The notes below the pieces were generated by a model. That model was not told the origin of the DNA, did no database searches, and saw only the letters and a list, made by a program, of their open reading frames with translations. Source: an uncultured Alphaproteobacteria bacterium (GTDB lineage Bacteria; Pseudomonadota; Alphaproteobacteria; Geminicoccales; Geminicoccaceae). From it: a stretch of 42,024 nt of DNA. The position numbers and the translations under genes were made by a program. Shown piece after piece: positions 24,791-33,762 of the stretch. Positions within the stretch are counted from its first letter, which is position 1; every line of letters begins with the position of its first letter. The stretch covers positions 1-42,024 of the forward strand of contig CADEGR010000026.1 of the NCBI GenBank assembly GCA_902826935.1. The letters are read 5' to 3'.

Positions 24791-25689
24791 GTGCCCGGCA
24801 CCAGCCGCTGCAGCGCCAGGGTCAGGGCAAAGCCAGCGACCGCGAGCCAGGCGAGCCCCGTGGCGCCCACGCTCGCGATCAGCACGGCATCGAACAGGCA
24901 GATGCCGGCGATCAGGCTGACCACCGCGCGCGGCACGTCGCCCGGGCGCCGCCGCCGCATGAGCCAGAGCGCCACCAGCAGCCAGCCCAGGAACATCACC
25001 GCCAGCAGCGCCTGCACCGGACCGCCAACCGCCGCCTGCAGCGCATACAGCGCCGGCAGGGCCAGCAGCAGGAGCGGCCAGAGATTCTCGACGGCTGCGA
25101 AGCTCTCCTGCTTGGCCGTATAGGTCAGGCCGGCGACGTAGCAGAGCAGCAGGAGGCCGGCCAGCCAGAGCAGTCCGGGCAAAGGCACCGCGACCGCCAC
25201 GCCGGCCACGACATAGACCAGGAGGCGGCACAGGCCCATCAGCAGCGGGCTCAACGGGTTGCCCTTGTGGTGCCAGTCATACAGCAGGATCGCGCTGGTC
25301 AGGCCGAGGCCGGCGAGCGCGGGCCAGAGGCCGGTGCCGGCCGCCGGCATGACCCCGACCCCGAGCAGCAGAGCCAGGCCCAGCGCCAGCATGGTGCCGC
25401 CGCCCAGCGCCACCGTCCGCTGGCTGACCAGCCCGGCCGGAATTGGCCGCTCGGGCCGCTGCCGCGCATCGATCCCAGCGTCGAAGGCGTCGTTTAGATA
25501 CATGCCGCCGACATAGAACAGCGAGCATGCCAGCAGCAGCGCCAGCAGCAGCCCAGCCGGCGCATCCGCCTGGCCGCCGCCAGCCAGCAGCATGCCGGTC
25601 AGCACGTTGGTCCAGACGGTCGGCAGGTTCGAGACCCGGCCGAGCCGGAGCGCCACGGCCCCCGTCATGGTCGGCGCCAGTGCGATCAC
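24787..25689 (-). CDS. EboC-like UbiA-family prenyltransferase
   Basis: This is a polytopic membrane prenyltransferase of the UbiA superfamily, as found in ebo clusters. The protein has 300 residues and about eight or nine hydrophobic helices. The first Asp-rich motif is N66-D-AF-D70-AGI-D74, followed by RPERPIPAG; the second site is YDWHHKG at 137-143. Start is GTG 25689, immediately after the EboE stop with no spacer; an in-frame ATG lies at 25668. Its substrate in ebo systems is not settled, though attachment of a prenyl carrier is a plausible role. Confidence 0.88.
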   Translation of the reverse strand: MIALAPTMTGAVALRLGRVSNLPTVWTNVLTGMLLAGGGQADAPAGLLLALLLACSLFYVGGMYLNDAFDAGIDARQRPERPIPAGLVSQRTVALGGGTMLALGLALLLGVGVMPAAGTGLWPALAGLGLTSAILLYDWHHKGNPLSPLLMGLCRLLVYVVAGVAVAVPLPGLLWLAGLLLLCYVAGLTYTAKQESFAAVENLWPLLLLALPALYALQAAVGGPVQALLAVMFLGWLLVALWLMRRRRPGDVPRAVVSLIAGICLFDAVLIASVGATGLAWLAVAGFALTLALQRLVPGT

Positions 25690-26886
25690 TCAGGCAAGCT
25701 CTTGGCGCACCCAGGCGAGCTCCCGAGCGATGGCGCTGGCGACCCCGAGGCCGCGATAGCGCTCCGGCAGCACGTCCCAGGTGTAGGTCTCGACCTCGAG
25801 ATGGGCGCTGATCGGCTGGGCCCGATGCAGGGCCAGGATCTGCCGGAGGAAATCCTGGGTGGTCGAGAAATGCTCCAGCTCGGCCAGGAAGATCGGGACG
25901 TGGAAATGGACCCGCCACTCGCGGCCCGCCGCCTGGTCCACCGTCGCCAGCGCCGCCGGCAGATCCAGATGCCGGATCAGCCGGTCGCCGTCCCGCTCGA
26001 TCACCTGATGCAGGTAGACCGGCTCGTTGAACGGCTTGAGCTGGGCCGCTGCATCCGGCCCGATGCGCGGCACCCGCAGGGCCGCGCTCAGCTGCAGCTT
26101 GGTGATCCGGATCCCGGCCGCCCCGAGCGCTGCCAGGCTCGCCGCCGGGTCCTCATACTCGACCGCGGCATGGCAGACGTCGTAGCAGACGCCCAGATGC
26201 CGCTGCAGCAGGGCCGCCGCTGCTTCGACCGGCACACCCGCCAGCTCGGCCAGCCGTTGCTGGGCCGCCGGCGTCTGCAGGTGGTCGCGGAAGAAGGCCA
26301 CCGTCTCGTCGATGGTCTCCAACAGGCAATAGGGCTCGGGCTCCAGCGCCAGCGAGATGATCCGGCCGGTGCGCGCCCGGAGCGCCGCCAGATGGGCGAC
26401 GTGACGGAGCAGATTGTCGGCGATCCGCGCGACCACCCCGGGCTCGGCGGCGAGCGGCTTGAACGTGCCGGGCACGGTGCTGACGCTGCCTTCCAGGCCC
26501 GGCTGGTCGGGCAGCAGCACGGCCAGGACATCCGCCAGGCGGTTGCTGTAGGCCAGCCGCTCGGGATAGGTCCAGTCCGGCTGATAGACCTGCTCCTTGA
26601 CCCGCTGGCCATGGAAGGGGCCATAGGGAAAGCCGTTGATCGTGAAGACGTAGCACCCCGCGCGCTCCAGCCAGGCGCGGAACGCCTGCAGCCGGTCGCC
26701 CTCGGCCAACGCCTCGGCGGCAATCGCGGAGAGCCGCAGGCCGACCCCGAACGGCCGGTCCGGCGCCAGCTCCGCCTTGATCGCCGGCAGATGGCGCTCG
26801 AGGCTGGCCATGGTGTCGGCCCAGCTCTCGGCGGCGTGGATGTTGGTGCAGTAGGTCAGATGGCCGAGCCGGGATCCGAGGTCCAT
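25690..26886 (-). CDS. EboE-like sugar-isomerase-fold metabolite traffic protein
   Basis: This is a TIM-barrel protein of the xylose-isomerase/AP-endonuclease-2 fold, the EboE type. The 398 residues start LGHLTYCTNIHAAESW, a very characteristic EboE opening. FTINGFPYGPFHG and LALEPEPYCLLE follow, then CYDVCHAAVEYE, then HFHVPIF and HLEVETYTWDVLP. The Glu, His and Asp residues of these strands are candidate metal ligands. It is translationally coupled on both sides: its ATG overlaps the EboD stop as TGATG, and EboC follows directly. No signal peptide. Confidence 0.9.
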   Translation of the reverse strand: MDLGSRLGHLTYCTNIHAAESWADTMASLERHLPAIKAELAPDRPFGVGLRLSAIAAEALAEGDRLQAFRAWLERAGCYVFTINGFPYGPFHGQRVKEQVYQPDWTYPERLAYSNRLADVLAVLLPDQPGLEGSVSTVPGTFKPLAAEPGVVARIADNLLRHVAHLAALRARTGRIISLALEPEPYCLLETIDETVAFFRDHLQTPAAQQRLAELAGVPVEAAAALLQRHLGVCYDVCHAAVEYEDPAASLAALGAAGIRITKLQLSAALRVPRIGPDAAAQLKPFNEPVYLHQVIERDGDRLIRHLDLPAALATVDQAAGREWRVHFHVPIFLAELEHFSTTQDFLRQILALHRAQPISAHLEVETYTWDVLPERYRGLGVASAIARELAWVRQELA

Positions 26887-28100
26887 CAGTCCTGGCTCCG
26901 CGCCTTGAGCCAGCCGATCGCGGCCAGCATCCGCTCGGCATCGATGGCGTGGACCTCGACGCCCGTGCCAATGGCGCGCAACAGGGTGATCGTCAGCTCG
27001 CCGCCCAGATGCTCCCGAAACTCCTGCAGCCCTGCCAGGACCAGGTTGCTGCCGTCCTCCGCCTTCGCGTCCAGCGCCGGATGCCAGAGGCGAAAGCCCA
27101 GATGCTCCAGCAGCGCGCAGATCCGCTCCTCGTCGCCGGGCGGCAGCAGGCCCGCCAGAACGGAATAGCGGCTGTCCACCGCGATGCCGATGGCGACCGC
27201 CTCACCATGGCGCAGATGGTGGCGGGTCAGGCTCTCCAGCTTGTGCGCCGACCAATGGCCAAAATCGAGCGGGCGGGCGCTGCCGGTCTCGAACGGATCG
27301 CCGCCCAACGCGATCTGGCGCATGTGCAGCTCGGCGCAGCGCCGGATCATGGTCGCGGTCGCCGCTCGCTCGAAGGTCACCAGATCGTCCGCCTGCGCCT
27401 CCAGCCAAGCATAGAACGCGGCGTCGCGGATCAGGGCGACCTTCACCGCCTCGGCGATGCCGGCGATCCGGTCGCGCTGGCCGAGGCCCTGCAGCAGGTC
27501 CAGGTCGTTCAGAACGGCAAACGGCGGCGCGAAGGTGCCGATGAAATTCTTGACCCCATGCAGATTGACACCGTTTTTGACGCCCACGCCGGAGTCGTCC
27601 TGCGCTAGCACCGTGCTCGGCACCCGGATCAGCCGCACGCCGCGGTGGGTGGTGGCAGCGACCAAGCCGACTGCGTCCAGCACCGCGCCGCCGCCGATCG
27701 CGATGACGTAGGCATGGCGATCGATATGGTGCTCATAGAGATGGCGCTGCATCGACTCGACGAAGTACAGGTCGGTCTTGATCCCTTCGCCGCCCGGCAC
27801 CGCGATCGGCGGCGCGACCAGCTCCAGGCTGCCGCCATGGTGCGCCGCATAGGCCGCGATGGCGTTCGCCAGCTCCGGCCGGGCCGCCAGCAGGCCATCG
27901 TCCACGAATGCCAGGCAGCGATGCCGGCGCTCGGGCTCGAGCCGGGTGACCGTCTCGAGCAGCACATGATTGGTCGGCTCGAACAGCCGCTCCGTGAAAT
28001 AGACCGGGTAGTCGTAGCTGACCGTGAACTTCTGGCGGTAGACCATCGGCGCCGCGGACCGCGCCTCATCCTCGCCGCATTGCGTGCCCAAGGATGCCAT
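26886..28100 (-). CDS. EboD-like 3-dehydroquinate-synthase-family protein
   Basis: This is a sugar-phosphate cyclase of the dehydroquinate synthase fold, as in ebo clusters. Visible are VYFTERLFEPTN, the NAD-binding AIGGGAVLDAVGLVAATTHRG, and the likely metal ligands: the Glu of AEAVKVALIRD, the His pair of DFGHWSAHKLES and the His of LRHGEAVAIG. About 404 residues from ATG 28100. The frame is open further upstream to 28259, and another ATG (28046) is possible, so the start is tentative. It is the first gene of a minus-strand trio (D-E-C) divergent from the TMEM220-like gene. It is unlikely to be AroB itself because of its context and divergence. Confidence 0.88.
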   Translation of the reverse strand: MASLGTQCGEDEARSAAPMVYRQKFTVSYDYPVYFTERLFEPTNHVLLETVTRLEPERRHRCLAFVDDGLLAARPELANAIAAYAAHHGGSLELVAPPIAVPGGEGIKTDLYFVESMQRHLYEHHIDRHAYVIAIGGGAVLDAVGLVAATTHRGVRLIRVPSTVLAQDDSGVGVKNGVNLHGVKNFIGTFAPPFAVLNDLDLLQGLGQRDRIAGIAEAVKVALIRDAAFYAWLEAQADDLVTFERAATATMIRRCAELHMRQIALGGDPFETGSARPLDFGHWSAHKLESLTRHHLRHGEAVAIGIAVDSRYSVLAGLLPPGDEERICALLEHLGFRLWHPALDAKAEDGSNLVLAGLQEFREHLGGELTITLLRAIGTGVEVHAIDAERMLAAIGWLKARSQD

Positions 28101-28208
28101 GATCCGGTCCGGCCTCCCCCCGTTTTTGTTGGTCTGCAGGCGGCCCGAAGCGCCGCTCGCAGCCATTTCGCTAGATACGATACCGTCTGCCGCTCGGTTC
28201 TGCAAAGA

Positions 28209-28224
28209 TGCTACCTTGGTAGCA
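28209..28224. promoter_or_regulatory. Palindrome between eboD and the TMEM220-like gene
   Basis: TGCTACC-TT-GGTAGCA is a perfect 7-base inverted repeat with a 2-base centre. It lies between the divergent eboD-like start (28100) and the TMEM220-like ATG (28259), a typical place for an operator acting on both genes. No regulator is identified. A chance origin cannot be excluded for so short a repeat. Confidence 0.45.
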
Positions 28225-28258
28225 ACCTCGAACCGGGCCGCACGGGAGGGCGCTGGCA

Positions 28259-28624
28259 ATGCGATACTTGAATGGCCTGTTCTGCATCGTTCTTCTTATG
28301 TTCGCGGTGGTCCAGTACAATGACCCGGATGGTCCGCTCTGGGCCCTGATCTACGGCGTGCCCGCCGCGTTATCCGGGCTGGCGGCGTTCGACCCGGCGC
28401 GGCTGCGGTCGGGCATCATGCCGACGCTGCTGATCGCCTGCCTGGCGCTGGCCGTCATCGGCACGCTTTATTACTGGCCCTACGGCTTCGCCTGGTGGGA
28501 CGGCCAGGTGATCTGGGCCACCGAGGTGGTGCGCGAGGGCCTGGGCGTGCTGATCATGACGATCGGAGTGGCGCTGGTCGTCATCGCGGGCAGGGTGACG
28601 CCGGTCGCCGCCAGATCCGCCTAG
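28259..28624 (+). CDS. TMEM220-like small membrane protein
   Basis: This is a 121-residue, four-helix membrane protein with the FAVVQYNDPDGPLWALIYG signature of the transmembrane family 220. GGGAGGG lies about nine bases before the ATG. Later hydrophobic segments are LLIACLALAVIGTLYYWP and LIMTIGVALVVIAG. It is divergent from the eboD-like gene and precedes the hydrogenase operon by 138 bases. The function is unknown in this family. Confidence 0.85.
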   Translation: MRYLNGLFCIVLLMFAVVQYNDPDGPLWALIYGVPAALSGLAAFDPARLRSGIMPTLLIACLALAVIGTLYYWPYGFAWWDGQVIWATEVVREGLGVLIMTIGVALVVIAGRVTPVAARSA

Positions 28625-28762
28625 GCGCCCGGTCCAGGCAGGACGATTGGTCGGCCATGGGCCGGCAGATCGGATAGCGTTCGACGCGCTTGCTTTGCGC
28701 TCGATCAATGCCGAGCGCTCGCCGAACCGTCAGCTTGGCCGCGGACGCCATAAAGGGATCGG

Positions 28763-29884
28763 GTGGTGACGAGCGGGGACGCCTACGTGATCTTGCCGGC
28801 GGCGCTGGATGGTTTGATCCAGGCGCTGCGGGCGGACTACCGCGTGCTCGGGCCGACCGTGCAGGCCAGTGCCATCGTCTATGACGAGCTGACTGGCCTC
28901 GCCGACCTGCCGCGAGGCTGGACCGACGAGCAAGCCGGCGGGCACTACCGCTTGCGCCGCCGCGACGATGGCGCGCTGTTCGGCTATGTGGTCGGGCCGC
29001 AGAGCTGGAAGCAGTTTCTGCATCAGCCGGTCCAGCCGCTCTGGCGCGCCCGCCAAAGCGAGGATGGCGTCACCTTCGAGCCACCGCCCACGCCGGCGCG
29101 GCCGCTGGCCTTCATCGGCGTGCGCGCCTGCGAGCGGCGGGCGATCGCGATTCAGGATCGGGTGCTGCTCGAAGGCAGCTTCGCCGATGCCCACTACGCG
29201 GCCCGCCGCGCCGAGGCGTTCATCGTGGCGGTCAATTGCGGCCAGGCGGGTGGCACCTGCTTTTGCGTCTCGATGGGCACAGGACCCAAGGTCGAGGATG
29301 GCTTCGATCTGGCGCTGACCGAGCTCGATCCGGCCGGCGAGCACCGCTTGCTGGTCGAGGTCGGCAGCGAGCGGGGGGGCCGGCTCATGGCCGGCCTACC
29401 GCAGCGGCCGGCCACCGCCGCCGATCGCGATGCGGCCGAGGCGGCGGTGGCGCGCGCGGCCTCCCAGATGGGCCGGGCAATGCCGGCGGTCGACGTGCCG
29501 GCGGTGCTGGCCCGCAATCTCGAGCATCCGCGCTGGGCCGAGGTGGCGGAGCGCTGCCTGACCTGCGGCAACTGCACCATGGTCTGCCCGACCTGCTTTT
29601 GCACGACCGTCGAGGAGGATCTGGACCTCGCTCCCGACCAGGCCGGCCGGACCCGCAAATGGGCGTCCTGCTTCACCCTCGATTTCTCGTACATCCATGG
29701 CGGCAGCGTCCGGCAGAGCGGCCGCTCGCGCTATCGCCAGTGGCTGACCCACAAGCTCGCGACCTGGCACGATCAGTTCGGCAGCTCCGGCTGCGTCGGC
29801 TGCGGCCGCTGCATCGCCTGGTGTCCCGTCGGCATCGATCTGACCGAGGAGGTCCAGGCGATCGCTGCGAGCGAACAAGGATAG
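28763..29884 (+). CDS. Group 3 [NiFe] hydrogenase 4Fe-4S subunit (beta)
   Basis: This is the iron-sulphur electron-transfer subunit of a soluble group-3b-type hydrogenase (sulfhydrogenase beta type), 373 residues. The N-terminal two-thirds has the GVRACERRAIAIQDRVLL and VNCGQAGGTCFCVSMGTGP blocks. Two ferredoxin-like Cys clusters follow: CLTCGNCTMVCPTCFC, and near the C-terminus CVGCGRCIAWCPVGID. Start GTG 28763 with AAGGG upstream; a second GTG follows at once. It is the first gene of the operon. Confidence 0.9.
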   Translation: MVTSGDAYVILPAALDGLIQALRADYRVLGPTVQASAIVYDELTGLADLPRGWTDEQAGGHYRLRRRDDGALFGYVVGPQSWKQFLHQPVQPLWRARQSEDGVTFEPPPTPARPLAFIGVRACERRAIAIQDRVLLEGSFADAHYAARRAEAFIVAVNCGQAGGTCFCVSMGTGPKVEDGFDLALTELDPAGEHRLLVEVGSERGGRLMAGLPQRPATAADRDAAEAAVARAASQMGRAMPAVDVPAVLARNLEHPRWAEVAERCLTCGNCTMVCPTCFCTTVEEDLDLAPDQAGRTRKWASCFTLDFSYIHGGSVRQSGRSRYRQWLTHKLATWHDQFGSSGCVGCGRCIAWCPVGIDLTEEVQAIAASEQG

Positions 29885-29889
29885 GACAG

Positions 29890-30357
29890 GTGGAAACCCA
29901 CGGCTTGCAGGAGATCCTGAGCGGCCACCGCTTCTTCGCGGATCTCGATCCAGCGCTCTGCGCCTTGGTCGCGGGCTGCGGCCGCAATGTCCGGTTCGAG
30001 GCCGGCGACTATCTGTTCCACGAGGGCGAGCCGGCCGACCGGTTCTTCCTCCTGCGCCATGGCCGCGTCGCCTTCGAGGTCACCGCGCCTGGCCGCGGTC
30101 CGCTCCGCTTCCTGACGGTTGGCGAGGGCGAGGTGGTCGGCGTGTCCTGGCTAGTGCCGCCTTATCGCTGGAACTACGACGCCAAGGCGCTCGAGACGAT
30201 CCGCGCGATCGCGCTCGACGCCAAGTGCCTGCGCGACAAATGCGAGGCCGACCACCATCTGGGCTACGAGCTGATGAAGCGTTTCGTGCCCGAGCTGGTG
30301 CGCCGCTTGCACGCGACCCGGCTGCAGATGTTCGACGTCTACGGCCAGCATGGCTGA
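29890..30357 (+). CDS. Cyclic-nucleotide-binding domain protein in the hydrogenase operon
   Basis: This is a free-standing cNMP-binding domain, 155 residues. Its beta-roll reads FEAGDYLFHEGEPADRFFLLRHGRVAFEV, then FLTVGEGEVVGVSWLVPPYRWNYDAKA and a C-terminal helix. The typical phosphate-binding cassette (GE-L plus R) is only partly seen, and no DNA-binding helix-turn-helix follows, so it is not a Crp regulator. Start GTG 29890, with AGGACAG just before it, is five bases after the previous stop. The reading frame is open upstream, but only this part is coding. It overlaps the gamma subunit gene by eight bases. Similar domains occur in many 3b hydrogenase operons; its role is unclear. Confidence 0.82.
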   Translation: METHGLQEILSGHRFFADLDPALCALVAGCGRNVRFEAGDYLFHEGEPADRFFLLRHGRVAFEVTAPGRGPLRFLTVGEGEVVGVSWLVPPYRWNYDAKALETIRAIALDAKCLRDKCEADHHLGYELMKRFVPELVRRLHATRLQMFDVYGQHG

Positions 30358-31192
30358 GCCCGTGGCGGTCGGCGACCCGATGCTGCCCAAGGTCGCCGAG
30401 GTCGTCGCCAGGCGGCGCGAGCTGGCCGACACCTGGACCATCGAGCTGGTGACCGAGGCGCAGGGGCTGCTGGCCTTCCGGCCTGGCCAGTTCAACATGC
30501 TCTATGCCTTTGGGGTCGGCGAGGCGGCGATCAGCGTGAGCGGTGATCCGGCCGGCGCCGATCGCCTGATCCACACCATCCGCGACGTTGGCAAGGTTTC
30601 GGCCGCCCTGGCCGGCCTCAAGCCCGGCGCCAGGCTCGGCGTGCGCGGGCCGTTCGGCAGCGCCTGGCCGGTCGAGGCTGCGGTCGGCCAGGATGTCGTC
30701 GTGATGGCCGGCGGCCTCGGCCTCGCCCCGCTCCGGCCGGCACTCTACCGCCTTCTGGCCGAGCGCCAGCGCTTCGGCCGGATCGCCTTGCTCTACGGCA
30801 CTCGCAGCCCGAGCGACATTCTCTACGCCAAGGAGCTGGCGCGTTGGCGCGCGCAGCTGGATCTGCAGCTGGAGGTCACGGTCGACCATGCCGGCACCGA
30901 CTGGCATGGCCATGTCGGCGTGGTGACCAGCCTCTTGCCGCGGGTGGTCTTCGATCCGGCGCGCACGGTGGCGCTACTGTGCGGGCCGGAAGTGATGATG
31001 CGCTTCGGGGCGCTCGCCTTGCAGGATCTGGGCGTGGCGCCGGGCGCGATTCATCTTTCGCTGGAGCGGCACATGAAATGCGCGCTCGGCCATTGCGGCC
31101 GCTGCCAGTTCGGGTCGCAGTTCGTGTGCAAGGACGGGCCGGTCGCGAGCTTTGCCAAGGTCGGCCGGCTGCTCACCATCAAGGAGCTCTAG
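30350..31192 (+). CDS. Group 3 [NiFe] hydrogenase FAD/NAD(P) reductase subunit (gamma)
   Basis: This flavoprotein subunit links the hydrogenase to NAD(P), 280 residues. It has a ferredoxin-NADP-reductase-like FAD domain ([10 protein letters not shown]), an NAD(P) domain ([34 protein letters not shown]), and a C-terminal [17 protein letters not shown] cluster of four Cys that would bind a [2Fe-2S] centre. ATG 30350 overlaps the preceding gene by eight bases; the small subunit starts two bases after its stop. Strong match to HydG/sulfhydrogenase gamma architecture. Confidence 0.9.
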   Translation: MAEPVAVGDPMLPKVAEVVARRRELADTWTIELVTEAQGLLAFRPGQFNMLYAFGVGEAAISVSGDPAGADRLIHTIRDVGKVSAALAGLKPGARLGVRGPFGSAWPVEAAVGQDVVVMAGGLGLAPLRPALYRLLAERQRFGRIALLYGTRSPSDILYAKELARWRAQLDLQLEVTVDHAGTDWHGHVGVVTSLLPRVVFDPARTVALLCGPEVMMRFGALALQDLGVAPGAIHLSLERHMKCALGHCGRCQFGSQFVCKDGPVASFAKVGRLLTIKEL

Positions 31193-31193
31193 G

Positions 31194-31976
31194 ATGGCCG
31201 AGACCGGCACGCGGCCGAAGCTCGCGGTCTGGAAGTTCGCCTCCTGCGACGGCTGCCAGCTGAGCCTGCTGGATTGCGAGGACGAGCTGCTGGCGGTCGC
31301 GGGCGCGGTCGAGATCGCCTATTTTCTGGAGGCGACCCGGGCCGAGGTGGCCGGCCCCTACGATCTGTCGCTGGTCGAAGGCTCGATCACGACCGCCCAT
31401 GACGCCGCGCGGATCAAGGCGATTCGCCAGGCTTCGAAGCGCCTGATCACGATCGGCGCCTGCGCCACCGCGGGCGGCATCCAGGCGCTGCGCAACTTCG
31501 CCGATGTGCGCGACTTCATCAGCATCGTCTACGCCCGGCCGGACTATATCGAGACGCTGGCCACCTCGACCGCGATCGCCGAGCATGTGAAGGTCGATTT
31601 CGAGCTGCGTGGCTGTCCGGTCAACAAGCACCAGCTGCTGGAGGTCCTGGCCGCGTTCCTGCGCGGCCGTCAGCCGGCCACGCCCGGCCACAGCGTCTGC
31701 GTGGAATGCAAGCAGCGCGGCAATGTTTGCGTCATGGTGGCCCACGGCACGCCGTGCCTGGGGCCGGTGACCCATGCCGGCTGCGGCGCCATCTGCCCGG
31801 CCTATGACCGTGGCTGCTACGGCTGCTTCGGGCCGATGGAGAGCCCGAACATGGCCGCGCTGAACCACTGGCTGGCCAGGCTCGGCGTCGATCAGCCGAC
31901 GATCGCCCGGCTGTATGGCACCTTCAACGTCAACGCCGAGCCGTTTCGGGCGGAGAGCCAGCGCCATGGCGGATAG
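31194..31976 (+). CDS. Group 3 [NiFe] hydrogenase small subunit (delta)
   Basis: This is the electron-transfer small subunit, 260 residues, with the proximal-cluster motif C18-D-G-C21. [22 protein letters not shown], and a C-terminal Cys-rich block ([34 protein letters not shown]) follow. No twin-arginine signal is present, so the enzyme is cytoplasmic, as expected for group 3. The ATG at 31194 has AGG just before. Its TAG lies 11 bases inside the large-subunit gene, so they are coupled. Confidence 0.92.
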   Translation: MAETGTRPKLAVWKFASCDGCQLSLLDCEDELLAVAGAVEIAYFLEATRAEVAGPYDLSLVEGSITTAHDAARIKAIRQASKRLITIGACATAGGIQALRNFADVRDFISIVYARPDYIETLATSTAIAEHVKVDFELRGCPVNKHQLLEVLAAFLRGRQPATPGHSVCVECKQRGNVCVMVAHGTPCLGPVTHAGCGAICPAYDRGCYGCFGPMESPNMAALNHWLARLGVDQPTIARLYGTFNVNAEPFRAESQRHGG

Positions 31977-33255
31977 GACGATCAAGGTCGCGCAGCTCGC
32001 CCGGGTCGAAGGCGAGGGCGCCCTCAAGATCACGATCCGGGATGGCGCGGTCAAGCAGGCCGAGCTCAACATCTTCGAGCCGCCGCGCTTCTTCGAGGCG
32101 TTCCTGCGCGGCCGCGCCTTCACCGAGCCGCCGGACATCTGCGCCCGGATCTGCGGCATCTGCCCGGTCGCCTACCAAATGAGCGCGGTCCATGCGCTCG
32201 AGGCCGCCCTCGGCGTGACGGTCGACGGCCCGCTGCGGGCGCTCCGCCGGCTGATCTATTGCGGCGAGTGGATCGAGAGCCACGGCCTGCATGTCTACAT
32301 GCTGCATGCGCCCGATTTCCTCGGCTACCAGGGCGCCATCGAGCTCGCCCGCGACCATGCCGACATCGTGCAGCGCGGCCTCGATATGAAGAAGGCCGGC
32401 AATGCGATCGTGGCCCTGGTCGGCGGCCGCGAGGTCCATCCGGTCAACATCAAGGTCGGCGGCTTCTATCGCGCGCCGCGCAGGCGCGAGCTGCAGGGCC
32501 TGGTTGACCAGCTGGAGCGCGGCCGGGACGCGGCGCTGGCCACGGTCCGCTGGGTCGCCGGCTTCGACTTTCCGGATTGCGAGCGCGACTACGAGTTCGT
32601 GGCTCTCCGCCATCCGGCCGAATATCCGTTCAACGAGGGCCGGCTGGTGTCGAGCCGCGGCCTCGACCTCGCGATCGCCGACTACCCGCAGCATTTCCAG
32701 GAGCTGCATGTCGCCCACTCGACCGCGCTGCACAGCCAGCGGGCCGGCGGCGGCCACTATTTTCTCGGGCCGATGGCCCGCTACAGCCTGAACTTCGACC
32801 GGCTGCCGGCGCTCGCCCAGGACGCCGCCAAGGCGGCTGGGCTGGGCCCGGTCTGCCGCAATCCCTATCGCAGCATCGTCGTGCGCGCGGTCGAGCTGGT
32901 GTTCGCCTTCGACGAGGCCCTGCGCCTGATCGCCGACTATGTCGAGCCGGACCAGCCGGCCGTCCCTTGCGAGCCGCGCGCCGGCACCGGCCATGGCGCC
33001 ACCGAGGCGCCGCGCGGCATGCTCTACCACCGCTACCGGCTGGCCGCGGACGGCACCATCGAGGACGCCGTGATCATCCCGCCGACCTCGCAGAACCAGC
33101 CGACCATCGAGGACGATCTGAAGAGCTTCATCGGTGGCTGGCTGGACATGTCGGACGAGGCTCTGCGCTGGCGCTGCGAGCAGACCGTGCGCAACTACGA
33201 CCCCTGCATCTCCTGCGCGACGCATTATCTGCGCCTTGATATCGACCGGGCGTGA
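31966..33255 (+). CDS. Group 3b-like [NiFe] hydrogenase large (catalytic) subunit
   Basis: This is the catalytic subunit carrying the NiFe(CN)2CO site, 429 residues. The L1 motif is R61-I-C63-G-I-C66-PVAYQMSA, in the form typical of group 3b where other groups have His; the L2 motif is D412-P-C414-I-S-C417-A-T-H420. These four Cys coordinate nickel. A nine-residue tail follows H420 and may be removed by the maturation protease encoded next. Group assignment is by motif and by the beta-gamma-delta-alpha operon order. No hyp maturation genes are in view. Confidence 0.93.
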   Translation: MADRTIKVAQLARVEGEGALKITIRDGAVKQAELNIFEPPRFFEAFLRGRAFTEPPDICARICGICPVAYQMSAVHALEAALGVTVDGPLRALRRLIYCGEWIESHGLHVYMLHAPDFLGYQGAIELARDHADIVQRGLDMKKAGNAIVALVGGREVHPVNIKVGGFYRAPRRRELQGLVDQLERGRDAALATVRWVAGFDFPDCERDYEFVALRHPAEYPFNEGRLVSSRGLDLAIADYPQHFQELHVAHSTALHSQRAGGGHYFLGPMARYSLNFDRLPALAQDAAKAAGLGPVCRNPYRSIVVRAVELVFAFDEALRLIADYVEPDQPAVPCEPRAGTGHGATEAPRGMLYHRYRLAADGTIEDAVIIPPTSQNQPTIEDDLKSFIGGWLDMSDEALRWRCEQTVRNYDPCISCATHYLRLDIDRA

Positions 33256-33270
33256 CATGCCGGCCGCCGC

Positions 33271-33762
33271 ATGATGCAGGGCTTGGTCATCGGGCTCGGC
33301 AATCCTGATCGGGGCGATGACGGCGTCGGCCGCGTCGTCGCCCAGAACCTCCGCCGCATGGCACCCGCCGGCATCGCGGTGCGCGAGCATGACGGCGAGG
33401 CGAGCGGCCTGATCGCCCTGCTGCCGGCGGAATTGCCGGTGGTCATCATCGACGCCGCCAGGGCCGGCGGCACGGCGGGCCGGATCCACCGGTTCGACGC
33501 CGGCGCCGGGCCGCTGCCGGCCGAGCTTGGCGCCTGGTCGTCCCATGGCCTCGGCCTTGCCCAGGCGATCGAGCTGGCTCGGGTGCTGGGCCGCCTGCCG
33601 CGCTGCTGCATCGTGTTCGCGGTCGAGGGCGCGAGCTTCGCGCTCGCGGCCGGCCTGTCGCCGGCGGTCGCCGCAGCCGCGCAGGCTCTGCCGGCGCAAA
33701 TCCTGGCCGAGCTCGCTGCGTTGGCCGCGCCTGGCGCGCCAGAACGAGGAAACGGTCCATGA
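33271..33762 (+). CDS. Hydrogenase maturation protease
   Basis: This is a HycI/HoxW-type endopeptidase that trims the large-subunit tail after Ni insertion, 163 residues. The family motif GLGNPDRGDDGVG near the N-terminus, IIDAARAGG, and the SSHGLGLAQAIELARVL segment carrying a conserved His are present. Start ATG 33271 or 33274. It follows the large subunit by 15 bases. The last four bases overlap the ABC transporter start as ATGA. Confidence 0.93.
   Translation: MMQGLVIGLGNPDRGDDGVGRVVAQNLRRMAPAGIAVREHDGEASGLIALLPAELPVVIIDAARAGGTAGRIHRFDAGAGPLPAELGAWSSHGLGLAQAIELARVLGRLPRCCIVFAVEGASFALAAGLSPAVAAAAQALPAQILAELAALAAPGAPERGNGP

Noticed and set aside
31930-33699. 589-codon antisense frame over the hydrogenase large subunit
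   Set aside because: It covers two real plus-strand genes with all catalytic motifs; shadow.
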